Assembly (NCBI GenBank): GCA_038501625.1
Contig: JAZAYU010000180.1
Location: 887,501 to 951,500, forward strand
From: Corbicula japonica
Taxonomy: Eukaryota > Mollusca > Bivalvia > Venerida > Cyrenidae
DNA: 64,000 nt
Direction: 5' to 3'
Shown here: in pieces, positions 1-11,800 of the stretch
Numbering within the stretch: position 1 is the first letter of the stretch
Layout: every line of letters begins with the position of its first letter
Notes under the pieces: model-generated
What the model saw: the letters and a program-made list of their open reading frames with translations, nothing else
Databases searched by the model: none
What the model was told of the DNA's origin: nothing
Program-made: the position numbers and the translations under genes

Positions 1-915
1 AAAGCATCTAGGCGAAATGCGGAGTTTCCTTGGTCTGTGTTATTCTAGACGCTTAGACTGGTAGACGCGATGTTTTCGGGACATTACAGACAATGACAAT
101 TATGGACCAGACATGTCTCTAGACTCTTGCTCAGTCGTTATCAGTAAACAAAAGACTGTCGTTAATCAACCCTATTGACCTTTGATTGGCTGTTGTATGA
201 CGTTTAAATTTCTGCCTGAATCTATTAATAAACATTTTTCCTAGGTTCATCCCTCATCATGAAAACATGATATTTTTTGTTTGTGAAAAACAAGAAATGT
301 ACAGCGTATACTTTATTAATCAAAGCAACTAGAATTTGTAAACAACGCACTGAAGGACATGATATGGTAAAAATTGTGCAGAAATTTTGCAACTTAAATT
401 TTAACAAATTTCAGTACAATAGGTTTTTCAATAGTGTACGGCAGTAAATCAGTTACCAGATTAAGTTGCACCTAATTGCTATTAGCAACCCTGTTAACAG
501 GCATCTTATAATATTATTTCCTTTGTATTTTTAAATAATACTAACCGGTGTTAAGTTGTTAATCTCCAGCAGCATGTGCTTAACCTATAAACGCGCAGAA
601 CACCACCTATACTTATATCTCAAGGAAAGATAGCTTGAGCTCGCTAAGGATTCTCTGGCGTCTATATACGCCAGACAAAATTGGTTAACTACTGTGACTT
701 TTCTACTGAAGTAGAGGCATGCGAGGTGAAAACAGTCGAACGTTTCCAGGGATATTCGTCCCTAGAATGTTTCGACCCTAGTTTTAGACTCAACGTAGTC
801 CACGCACCGCTGATAAATATTAAACGACGACAGTCAAATAAATTAAAAATGTGCCGTCAAAAAGATTTAAGAAAATTAAAATTTTAAGTAAAAAATATCA
901 TGGAATTCTTAATAA
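1..915. other. Region without recognisable gene
   Basis: AT-rich sequence. The longest open frames (about 60-68 codons) have no recognisable domain and no splice context. I see no gene here. Confidence 0.5.
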
Positions 916-2075
916 CAAGAGCTGTTAGAGGAGACAGCGTGCTCGACTATTCGATTTATTTGAAATAAATGCAATTTATAGATTAAAAGAACAAAACAAA
1001 ATATAGCCAAACATTTATGTGCAAACACAAATAATGTTTAGAAGTAAGAGGAAATTGAAATAATTTCTTAATGTACCTTAAATAGTGAATTGAAAAGGGA
1101 AATAACTATGAAATATTTTTTGAAGAGTTGGAAAACTTGTTAGTAATATATGCTTAATGCAAAATTTAAGTGAAAAAAGGGCAAACGTTGAAAAATATCG
1201 GAAGCAGGGTTATGAGTGTCATTGGGTATGATGTAGATTTATTGGAAGCAGGGTTATGGGTGTCATTGGGTATGATGTAGTGAATACATATTTAAAGTTT
1301 AAAGGCAATATCTCAAGTAGTTGTAAAGTTATGGGCAAAATGCATATTTTGCTTAACACAAAATATAAGAAAAAAGGGAAAAGGGGCATAACTTGAAAAA
1401 TATTGGTAGCAGAGTTATGGGTGATGTTGATAATGACCTAGATTTTGATAGTGAATATATATTCCAGGTTTTTAAGGTTATAGCTCAAGTAGTTTTAAAG
1501 TTAAGGGCCAAGTGTATATTTTGCTTAACGCAAAATTTAAGTGAAAAAGGGGCATAATTTGAAAAATATCGGAAGCAGGGTTATAGGTCTTGTTGGTTAT
1601 GATGTAGATTTTGATGGTGAAAATATATTTCAAGTTTCAAGGCAATATCTCAAGTAGATTTAAAGTTATGGGCAAAATGCATATTTTGCTTAACATAAAA
1701 TATAAGAAAAAAGGTGCATAACTTGAAATATATTGACAGCAGAGTTATGGGTCTTGTTGGTAATGATGTAGAATTTGATGGTGAATATAAATCCAAGTTT
1801 CTAGTTGATATCTCAAGTAGTTTATAAGTTATGGACCAATAAGTGCATATTTTCCTTAATGCAAAATTTTAGTGAAAAGGGGGCATAACTTGAAAAATAT
1901 TTGTAGTAGAGTTATGGGTGTTGTTGGTAATGATGTAGAATTTGAATATATATTTCAAGTTGATTTCATTAGTTTTCAAGTTATGGACCAAAGTGCATTT
2001 TTGTTTAACGGACGCCGACGCCGACACCGGGGCGAGTAGGATAGCTCCCCTATTCTTCGAATAGTCGAGCTAATA
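916..2075. mobile_element. Non-autonomous bivalve-type element with ~166-bp core repeats
   Basis: The ends carry a 14-bp inverted repeat, GCTCGACTATTCGA, at 941-954 and its complement at 2057-2070. The left end starts about ACAAGAGCTGTTAGAGGAGA. The right end follows a GC-rich stretch (GGACGCCGACGCCGACACCG) and reads GAGTAGGATAGCTCCCC. Between them lie about five tandem units of ~166 bp. The architecture (conserved ends around a tandem core) resembles the pearl/Helentron-type elements and BIV160-like satellite units described in bivalves; that comparison is from memory and not searched. There is no coding capacity, so it must be mobilised in trans. The exact ends are uncertain by about 10 bp. 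Confidence 0.65.
1141..2000 (+). repeat. Tandem core repeats, period ~166 bp
   Basis: The landmark AGCAGRGTTATGGGT recurs near 1203, 1407, 1572, 1737 and 1903, giving spacings of about 165-166 bp after the first unit. Units share GGGCATAACTTGAAAAATAT and ATTTTGCTTAAC blocks. The first unit has an extra internal duplication of about 44 bp (landmarks at 1201 and 1245). Confidence 0.75.
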
Positions 2076-2616
2076 AAATGGTATCGATGTTAAAAAACAT
2101 ATATTATGTCAGTAATTTTTTAATGTGTGTTTGGATTGCTGTAAGTGTTTTCTCGGTGTATATATGAAAGAAAACTCTGTTTAAGGTCTATAGGTGTAAA
2201 TGAAGATATCATGTGTGGCTCTCAGGTTGTATTACACAGCTTAAAAACATCAGTCCGATAGCATTGTGTGTGATGTGATGATTACCAATCGATATTGTCT
2301 CTAAGGAACTATAAACGAAGAGATTCTACTGTTATGTGGGAAAATGATGCGTTTCTTTAATTTTTATTATTATTTTTACATTTAAATTGGACGTGTATTT
2401 GTATTTTCTTCAGTTTGCCGTTCAAAATGCAAAAGTATACTAAAACTGCAAGATTTTTAGTTTTTGTACTCGTGTAAACAGGTCTATTTTAACTCTTTTA
2501 TTTCAAAATGTTTCGGCCATTGACATTCTTCAGTTTAATGTTCCGCAAGTCTACATTCTCATTCACAAGATATATCACATTAGATTTTATTGCAAAAACA
2601 TTCGACTTTAGTGCTC
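2071..2616. other. Region without recognisable gene
   Basis: AT-rich spacer between two repeats. I see no exon, RNA gene or repeat in it. Confidence 0.4.
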
Positions 2617-3040
2617 TGGTCTCGGAAAGATCATTGAGTACCCGCCCTTTGGCTTTGCAATGCTATTAAATTCTTATGTTTATATGTTTGTATGCTTTTG
2701 CATGCAACATTGTTGAGCTGATGGGTGGGTTGGAGTTATTTCACCAAGACAATTTGTACTTGTTTTGTGATACGAGAACCTGTTTGGGCAAGTGTGAGGT
2801 TGGTGCACCCTAGAACCTGGTTTAAACCCCCAGTGGCAATTTGTTTTGCCACTGACCGTTCCAAGGCGGTATCCCCAAAGGTTCTCTTGTTTATTAATTG
2901 TTTGTGGCGTCCTATTTGAATTGACATACATATATAAAACATGCGCTCTCTCTCTCTTCCTCTCTTCTTTTTCGCTGCGTGGGGAGGCTGTGTTTTTTGA
3001 GTGTGGCGATTCCTGATATGCATATGTTGCTTTTTTATAA
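2617..3040 (+). repeat. Interspersed repeat family A, long copy 1
   Basis: This ~420-bp sequence recurs nearly unchanged at 63376-63797. Shared landmarks are TGGTCTCGG, GAGAACCTGTT, a palindromic core TTGCCACTGACCGTTCCAAGG, a CT-rich run, GCGTGGGGAGGCTGTG, and a final GATTCCTGATATGCATAT. Open frames in it are not protein-like. Shorter copies lie at 53876-54140 and 62520-62750 (plus) and 49948-50030, 50256-50300 and 56070-56145 (minus). The element class is not resolved; a tRNA-like GGTTTAAACCC stretch is only weakly B-box-like. Confidence 0.75.
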
Positions 3041-3710
3041 CTTTCCGCCTGATCTGTCGGCGTTCGCTTGTGTACAGTACAATAAAGTATTTTGGACTCA
3101 AAAAATTATTTAATTTTCCATGCGCAAATTTTAATGCATTTATAGCATGCAGTCTAATCCACTTCAAAACAATATGCTAAGCGAGCCGTCTACTAGCTTT
3201 TTTAAAAGCTATCCTTGTATAGGACTTAATTTGTGTTGATGAAGGTTTAATGCCTTAACGTTTGGAAGGACATATAAATAAATATAAACATTACGTGTGA
3301 TTGATTTTTATTACCAAACATGGACGTCGATTCACAAATTTGAAAAATCGTTGTATAAAATTTAAACTAATAGTATATAGCCTAGTTTTTTAACAAAGTT
3401 TTATTATTATTATGAACCATTAGCATTATATATTTCTGATTGAGTTTTCATTTAAATTTCCTGTTGCACTGTTATGCTCTGTTATGCGGATGCACATCAT
3501 TAAAGGCCTACTTACCAAAACAAAACAAGTCCCTGCAATTAAAAGGGCTTTCGACTGCAAATCGTTTCAGATTTGAAACCTCTGAATATTTATTGATTAC
3601 TTACATTTCTTCCATGCCGCCAAAATGGTCAATTAGTAAACCCGAAATGGGTAGCGATCAAGCGCACCAGTTTGTTCGAGCCTGTATTAGAATTATCGCA
3701 GAATCAGTAA
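3041..3710. other. Region without recognisable gene
   Basis: A 91-codon open frame at 3440-3715 runs into the neighbouring SINE and has no recognisable domain. I treat the stretch as non-coding. Confidence 0.4.
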
Positions 3711-3845
3711 AATAACCCGTTACCGATGTCAGGGCTATCCGATCATTTTTGGGAGGTTATCCCGGTAAGCTCAAATTGTTTCGTCGTCGGAATTGCAGGG
3801 CTAGGCGCGGGTTCGCTCCAAGGTAGAGGCAATATCATTTTCAGT
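3711..3845 (+). repeat. tRNA-derived SINE copy (family B), degraded
   Basis: It reads AACCCGTTACCGATGTCAGG, then ATCCCGGTAAGCTCA (A-box-like) and GGGTTCGCTCC (B-box-like), followed by AGGTAGAGGCAATATCA. The same order, better preserved, is seen on the minus strand at 12150-12995 and 48450-48935. Confidence 0.55.
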
Positions 3846-3962
3846 TAGGCATTATTTTGTTATGAAACTATGGAAGCATATTTGTGCCACAACTTAACCA
3901 CATAAAAAAACGCGAAAATAATGGAAAAAGTTTTTTTTTCGCGAAAACATCCATATTTTCAC

Positions 3963-4907
3963 TAGTGATCGGCAATCGGCTGGATTTCAGCATTGGATAA
4001 TCGGCAAGATCAATCCCATTCGATTATTCGATTAATCGGATATTATCTGACAGCTATTTAATACCAACTTAAACTAAATTCTGGAACAAATTGTATATAT
4101 ATAACTATAAGGTAAATAACTACTTTATTTTTGTGGATATTTTTTTTCTTCTCAAAACAATATGACAAACAGAACAGTTTCATAATATGGGTAAGAAATC
4201 CTGTAGCCAATTCATGATTTGTATAGCAAAATTGCTAAATTTGTAGCAAATGGCTAATGGCAGATTGAGCCCTGGATAAATCGTAAACAATGTTGTGGTA
4301 AGATTTTGATAATAACTACAGACAGGTGCAGAATCAGGTAACAACAATAATGTACTAGGAATGTTTCACTTATTCTTTTCCTTTGAACACTGGACAAATT
4401 GACTTTAACCTATAGTTAACAATAACATTGGGACTAAGGACTAAGTTCCCAACTGACGTTGGTACGAAGAATACCGGTACGAATTTACCCTTGTTCACGT
4501 ATTTCTTCTTGCACAATCTGCATACCGCATAGTTCATATCAAGAGTTTGTTTCGATGGAGGACCTGGTTTTGTTTTATAAAAACCAAAAACCTTCCAACA
4601 TTCGGACGTAAACTGTCCTGGATAATCATATATTTTTTGGTCATTTTCATTGCTTTCTCCATCGTTGTCTGCCATCTTGAAACAAAGTGCTAAAACCCGT
4701 AGAACTCCGTACCAGACTGCTTCTAAATAACTGCGAACGACCTGAGCGCCAGTAGCGAAAACAAATGTGTTGCTGACAGAACTAAAGTATAGGCCGTATA
4801 GGGCATAGATCAATCAATCGCCGATCATTGGCTTTCATTGGCGATCGTTCGTTTTTTAGAAACATGCGACGATTATTCGATTATAGCCGATTATCGGCCC
4901 ATCACTA
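3963..4907. mobile_element. hAT-type DNA transposon relic, 945 bp
   Basis: It is flanked by a perfect 8-bp target duplication, ATTTTCAC, at 3955-3962 and 4908-4915. The terminal inverted repeats begin TAGTGAT(C/G)GG, with CGATTAT-type repeats just inside both ends. An 8-bp duplication, TAGTG ends and a BED-finger reading frame inside together point to the hAT superfamily. The element is an internal-deletion derivative, because only the N-terminal finger coding region remains. It is inserted into the element at 3869-5479, so it is the younger of the two. Confidence 0.85.
4370..4675 (-). pseudogene. Truncated hAT transposase, BED zinc finger N-terminus
   Basis: Read from the Met of MADNDGESNEND, the protein contains SECWKVFGFYKTKPGP and then AVCRLCKKKYVNKGKF. 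These match the W..F, CxxC and KKxxxKG elements of BED fingers found at the N-terminus of hAT transposases. The His pair that should complete the finger and the whole catalytic and dimerisation regions are missing, because the frame leaves recognisable sequence after the CxxC part and stops at 4370. The open frame extends upstream to 4813, but that part looks like element end sequence and not protein. It cannot be an active transposase. Confidence 0.75.
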
Positions 4908-5748
4908 ATTTTCACGACTAAAAAAAGTTATGTTAACACGAATTTATTTCTGTTAGTGCTCTAAACTGCCACCACAAAAAGATAAAGTTTTCATGTAAAT
5001 AAAGGAAGATTTCACGAAAACACATAACTTTTCACGAAACCTTAAAAATTTCACGAAAGATATTTTGCATGAAAATAATGGAAGATTTCACGAAATCGAT
5101 TTCGTGAAACGAAAAACAGATAACTTTTCATGAAAGCGAAACAATTTCACGAAAGATGCCAGTTATCTAAAAATTGTGGAAGCATATTTGTGCCACAACT
5201 TAACCACATAAAATAACGTGAAAATTATGGATGTTTTCGCGAAAACAAAAGTTATCTGTTTTCGTGAAAAAAACTGTTTTCGTGAAATCCTCCATTATTT
5301 TCATGGATACTATACCTTTATGTTGAGGCAATTTAGAGTATTATCAGGAATAAATTCGTGTTAATTTCTTTCGTGTGTAATATCTGTTTTCGCGAAAAAA
5401 AAAAATTTTTTTTGCGAAATCCTCCATTTTTTTCACATTAATTTATATGGTTAAGTTGTGGCGCAAATATGCTTCCATATGAAACAACAAAGCAATATGT
5501 TTACTGTGAGCAAGAAACAAGCAATTATCAAACAATATCCGGCGACCATAATTTTGTCAATCTTCCTTCTAGTTTAAACGGGAAACGACTACTACAGCTT
5601 GCTAGTGATTCTACGAAATTAAACATTTGCTGTAAAGAGATTAAAGTTACTGTTATTTTAGATTACATTTATTTCTCTTCCTTGTATTGTTTAAGACAGT
5701 CTAAGACTCTTGAAGAGTTCGCATTCAACCGGATTTAAGTTATAGACC

Positions 5749-5812
5749 ATGACTGTAACACGGATATTATATTTTCTTCCACTATGTTTTGTAATATGTG
5801 TGGTTGTACAAG
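5749..5812 (+). CDS. WSC gene 1 exon 1: signal peptide
   Basis: It encodes MTVTRILYFLPLCFVICVVV plus Q, a short basic start followed by a hydrophobic core, and ends in phase 1 before GTATGT. The paralogue exon at 17887 starts with the same MTVTR. Confidence 0.8.
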
Positions 5813-8800
5813 GTATGTTTTAGCTTAATCAGATATCATTGAAATATTAACTGTTACACAAATTATAGAATTTTTTATTAACTTTTATCCTTATTTTTGC
5901 TCATTTTAATTTGTAAAACGACAATCAAAGACAATGCTTTTTGCTACTAGATAATATATTTGTTCTCTATAACTTTGAAAGTATGTCAGTTGCTTATTTC
6001 AAACTTCACACAAATGATCCTCCACTATTATAACAACAAAACAACAAACAACACAAATGATCCTCCACTATTATAACAACAAAACAACAAACAACACAAA
6101 TGATCCTCCACTATTATAACGACAAAACAACAAACAACACAAATGATCCTCCACTATTATAACAACAAAACAACAAACAACACAAATGATCCTCCACTAT
6201 TATAACGACAAAACAACAAACAACACTAACTTAATCATGCTCCAAAACTTGGAATGTTTTCTTTCAATGTTGTGTCCAATTTATACTTATATTATTCAAA
6301 AATGTATCAATAGATTATAATTATTTTAGTGACTCCGGACTCCGGGTTCGATTCCCATTGTGGGCTTATATCATTTTCACAAACGATCCTTCCTTAATCA
6401 GCATTTTTTCTCTTAACATAATTTGAACAATTATGCTACCGTATAACCTAACAATTTAAATAACTTTAAACGGTTTAATAGCTTACTCCAGCTCCACACA
6501 AACTGTCCTCATCTCTTCCCAAATAACATGCCTATGTGGGTCCCATATCGGCTACAGGTTTGCCCATATAGGAACCATATGGGACATTTTTGGACAGCTT
6601 ATGTGGGTTTGCCTATAAAGAACCAATATGGGTCCCATAATAGAAATCCGTTGGCTAGCCAATTTAATTATGGGCTGTATTTCGTAAAGTGCATCTGGTT
6701 CCCATATGGGAAATATGTAGGCACGCCCACATTAAAATGAGACGTGTTTACAAAATGCAAATGTAGCATTTTTCTTTTTAAAACATATTCTTCTAAAAAC
6801 AACAACAACAACGTCATAGCATTCTTTTACATGTTTACCAGCAACACTTAAATATTTAACTAACAATAGTAAGAATGGCTTTAATTGTTTACACGAATTT
6901 ATTAACAAAGCGATATGGTGAGATTGTAGAACAAGTATACTTGGGAGCATATATAATGATTATTATCATAGAATGTGACCTGAAAACAAATGGATTAGAT
7001 TTAATTTCTAATTTAAAAACAATGACTGACATGACGAAAAAAACGAATATCTAGATAATGATCAAGGGCCCGGGAGCCATATGGGTAATAATTTAGCCCG
7101 TGATAACGATTGAACTTGACCAGGAGCTCAACACCACCTGGAGTGATTGATCCGGTTATAATAACAGTTTACAAAATCCGTAACCAGTTACTTCCCTTAT
7201 TAAATGGTTAACACCATTTGGGTAAGGACAATACAAGTATACAACATGACTTTGGTTTAATTCCAGCACTACAACCTGATGGGTATTTAGGCTGTTTTAA
7301 AGATTATGACGGTAACAGTTTGGCAGATGGTGATAAAATATACAACAATATCACCAATACAGGCGAACTTTGTAAAGCTGGATGTAGAGAACATAACAAA
7401 AGATATGCTGGAACACAGGTTAAACTATGATAACGGTTTTTTGTTTTAACATTTTCGTGTGTTTAAAAAATTATTGGGTTCAGATTTTCACCAACCGTAA
7501 AGTAATAAAAGTGTTATTGCTTGTTGTCGATTTGCGTTTTTAAAACATGTTCGAAAATATCCGTAATATGGAATAAAACTGACATAAGAAGTGATTTGCT
7601 TATAAAATAACTGAATCCCTGGAGTACCAGTATATTAAATTTTTGTATAACGCCCCTTACACACAGTGATCAACTGTTTAAACAAATATGTCAATCACAA
7701 TGGTTAAATAATTGCTTAATAAAAAAGGCACATCCATAACGTTTTCAACCATTCAATGTTTACTCGTATATTTTTATAATACTAGAAACGCAATTTCTAG
7801 GCGGTAACACTACCGGTTCTCTTTTTGTGTTATTCCTTTTGTCTTTCTTTAAGATGTCATCTTATGAATCTCCCTCTCTTTCCGTTAACATAGTTCATGA
7901 AATTACAATATTCATTCATTCTCTTTCATTTTAAACAGGAACAGAATTGCTATTGTGGCAACAGGGTTTTCGAAAATAGGAACACCAGTTCAACAGAATG
8001 TAACCGATTGTGTCCAAAAAGCGTAAGCGAAAGATGTGGTGGTGTTGTGAATAATGATGATTGGCGAATATCAATTTACGATACATTGCGTAAGTAATAA
8101 GCACATCACAATACAATACAATTAGCAGCATAAAGTAATTCCTTAATGAACTGATGTTTCAAACTACTCATACGGATTTAACTAACAATTACCTTTCTAA
8201 AGTTGTTTTATTTGCTGCAGGTCAGTGATGAAAATGTTCCTAAAACGTGCTCGAGTTTAAAAGATAAAAAGAGTTTCGTTTAAAGTTTGTCTTTTAAAAT
8301 GATGTAGTTTGAAGTGTTATTCCCAGCAACTACAGTAACATGGAAACTTTTAAATTTGTCTTAATGTTTGTTCAAAGATAGCAAATATATAAATTATTAT
8401 AATGAAAAAATACATGTAATATTATTTTTTGAAGAAAAAAAAACATGTTGATGTTGTTATCATTTTAACATGGTCTTAATTTTAGCTTTGTTTTTCAGTA
8501 TTTACCCACTCCTCATTTAGTAAAGGTGTAAACTTAGTGTAAAGCATGTTCAGGTTTGAGAAAAACATGATTTTAAGCAATACTAGAAATTTAACACCAA
8601 CAAAATGTAAATAAATGTACAAGAATATTACCTAATTATATATGACCAATCCACATGTCTTTAAAGACAACAGACATAATGGTCATATCTATATTATCAT
8701 GCTTGACATTTAACAATGATTACAGAACCGTATATACATATATGTGTTTCCTTACAATTACACACAAAATACTCCAATGGTAAGCATATGTAACCGTGTT

Positions 8801-11800
8801 AGGTTTAGGGTGAGAGCCTTGTTGGTGGGATGGCGTGGTGTTTCGGTAGCTCGCACGGTAGGTGAGAGAATATGGGTTCGAGTCCCGGTCGAGCCACAAA
8901 CTTTTCACCTGTTACAATAATATCTTTAATAACCGCTGTTGCATTACCCCCACCCACTCTGGTTTCTATAGCGTTCAAAGTCTATTAAATTCTTTAAAGC
9001 GTTCTTAACGTACATGTATTTAATAAATATTTAACATTAAAACAGACACAGCATTTGGAAACTTTATTATTTTGAAGTTGTAACATATTTATCATTGCTG
9101 AGTCTTTAAAATGTCAAAAATACAAAACAATTGTGATTTTTTTGTAAACTTATCATGGCGAATTTACTCTGACACTTTCTATATTACTCTATCATATATT
9201 GGCATTGAGATGGTATGTTTGTGTTATTATAAAACAATATTTAAACACAACTTAAATGAAACACACACATATTTGCAGCACTAGTCAATTTTAAAGAACG
9301 CCTCTCTAAGCTGGTCATTACATACAGTTAAATTACACGAACTGTGCACATTGATACACAAAATACAAATATTTATAGGTTATAAAACATTAGGTATCTA
9401 TCAAAGCATTGAAGTTACTGAAGGATAGACATGGATGTTCAGTTTTTTCTCTACTTCCTTCAACGAAGTTTCTTATTTTGCTTAACATCATAATTATTAT
9501 AATGAACGTTTGATATACCGGACATACCATGTCGTAAAAGTTTGATTTATTAAAAAAACAAACATCATTTGACTATTATTATTGCGAACACAGTATAATA
9601 TTATATCTCACATTTGTATTTTTGTTTGAAGGGGTTTTGATAGCCTTGTTCAAAAGATAAACTATGAATCAATGGTAACTAAATGTTATTTGGTCATTGG
9701 AAGGTGTTTATAAGATGTAAAATGACGCTCTTTGAGAGCTTTTCATCAGATATGAAACAACAACTTTAAGTTATCACCTTGGGTTAAGTACCTAGCAATT
9801 ATGTTACAAATATTACAAGCATTGCAAAAATCATCAGATGTAGCGGTGATAAAAAACCCATAGCTCAAGTGGTATGGTAATAACATTTAAGGTAGTTCGC
9901 GCCCATTGCCAAAAAACCACAAATTAAAATGAAAATATTTCGGGCTCGGTTTTATTGAGCCTGTTCATTGGCTGAAATTGAAACGCAATAAACAGCCCAT
10001 GCCGCATTGACCCAGGTCGAGCGCACCTCAACATTTACAAATTTCGATTCATCCCAAACTATGATATGAAAATGGCCGTGAACATGGAACCTTTAGAAAC
10101 ACTTGCTCATATATAACGCAAACATATGTTATCAATAATGTATTTTTGTGTGACTTAGTTTCTGATTTCGCAAAACGTTAATTAAATTTTACATCTGTCG
10201 TCTATTTCATAGGGATTGTTGGTCCTTATGCTTAATCAGTTAAATTGTAAGTTGACAGGTGAATAATATTCTGTTTTAGCATCGGAATCTACGATAAAGA
10301 CAACAGAAAACTTTGCAATATCTCCAAGTAGACAAGCCACACGGAGCTCAACCCTACCTAGTAATCAAACAGTATCTGCAATAAAGACAACAGTTCACTT
10401 GATAATATCACCCAGTATACAAAATACAGAGAGTTTAACCCTACCAAGTGAGTATTCAGTACGCAACAGTAGCAATTATGTAATCAGTAACGCAAGTCGT
10501 GACGTTAAAGGCAATAAGGAAAAATGCGAAATTCTGTATCGTTTTACTGTAATAAGCACATATATTTTTTACGTGTTTCTTCAAGACAAATATTGGTGCC
10601 GAGATTTTCAAATTGTTTTTTTTTTCATAATTAATGTAAATATGAATTGAGTCAGATAATATATAAAAATAAAAAAAGCATTACCCATGGATCGTATTTG
10701 AAGATCTTACTGACAAATACAAGTTTTCATGCTGATGTCCGTTATATTCTGGGCTAAAATTTTAACAATTCGCAAACCTTTTTTTCGTGAATATTACTGC
10801 ATTTCCGATTGTTGAAGGAAAAGGAGGCATATAATTTATGACTATTTTTTAACAGAGTAAAGTGTATGTGTTCAAAACCCATTGTTAAACATGAATTATA
10901 TTAATCGAAAATGGATCGTTCGTAATGAATTCCTAAGTATTTCAACTATTCAATTACAATGACTTTCAATGACTTTCAGTTAACCAATAATTAAAAAAAA
11001 CATATTTTTGTGTAGAAATAATCTAGCATTCATAACTTAAATAACATTATGACGAAATGTTAATTTTCATTACCAAGACATTTTCTTTGCTTAATACAAA
11101 TCATTCATATAGCGTAAATACGTGATGTATTCGCCATGATTATCATCTAACATAAACTGTTAACAGTTACCTCTATTTATTATATACCTACGAATGATTT
11201 TAGCATAGTGCAGTGTTTATCCGCAAGATTGATACAACTCGTCAGGTTAGTAATTCCGTATTATACAGTGACGTTTTCCAATTCAGCTTCCCGAGTTCTA
11301 TGTGTGTCATAACTCGTACGTCAAACTATGCTGTCGTAATTTTCCGGCACATACCGAACTCCAAACTTTCTGTCACTGTTCTACAACCGTTTAGATATTT
11401 TTAGGCCATTTATAAATTTCTTACGCCATTTATAAATTTGCTATCGCATTTCTATTTTTATATATAATGTAAACCACGTTGTTGACTAAAATGTTGTTGT
11501 TTTGTTTATTTAAATGTGTTTTGAGCGAGAATAGTATAATAAAATGAACATTTTGACAGTATGCAGTTTGTAGCTTCGTATTATTTCTCGTTGCGTGTGT
11601 TGCGTGTGTAACCACATGACGTTCTCGCGTGATATAGTTTACATACCCAACTCAAAAAATATGAACCTACAGAATGCATACAGTTATAATATTACATATG
11701 TATTTTTAGATCAGACCAGCGTAAATCTGTCAGCAGTTTTCATAGCTATTCCTGTTACCATCATCGTCATGGCGATCGCAATGGGACTGATAATTTGTGT

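Larger units (their letters stand above)
3869..5479. mobile_element. Inverted-repeat element with internal end duplication, carrying a nested hAT element
   Basis: The left end (from 3871) reads TGGAAGCATATTTGTGCCAC and the right end (to 5477) is its complement, about 32 bp long. A second left-type end sits at 5177, so 5177-5477 alone forms a 301-bp inverted-repeat element. The interior is built of degenerate TTTCACGAAA / TTTCGTGAAA blocks, which are self-complementary. TGAAAC flanks both outer ends (about 3863-3868 and 5480-5485), a possible target duplication for the composite. There is no coding capacity of its own; the only open frame belongs to the nested element. Confidence 0.6.

Noticed and set aside
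2725..3167. Overlapping open frames of up to 143 codons on both strands
   Set aside because: They lie inside repeat A and recur with the same repeat at 63419-63951; no domain and both strands are open.
5469..5738. Open frame of 89 codons just upstream of WSC gene 1
   Set aside because: The duplicated sequence upstream of copy 2 has no matching open frame, so this is 5' flank or UTR.
8795..8897. Possible tRNA gene
   Set aside because: Good B box but the anticodon arm is too short; fits a SINE fragment.
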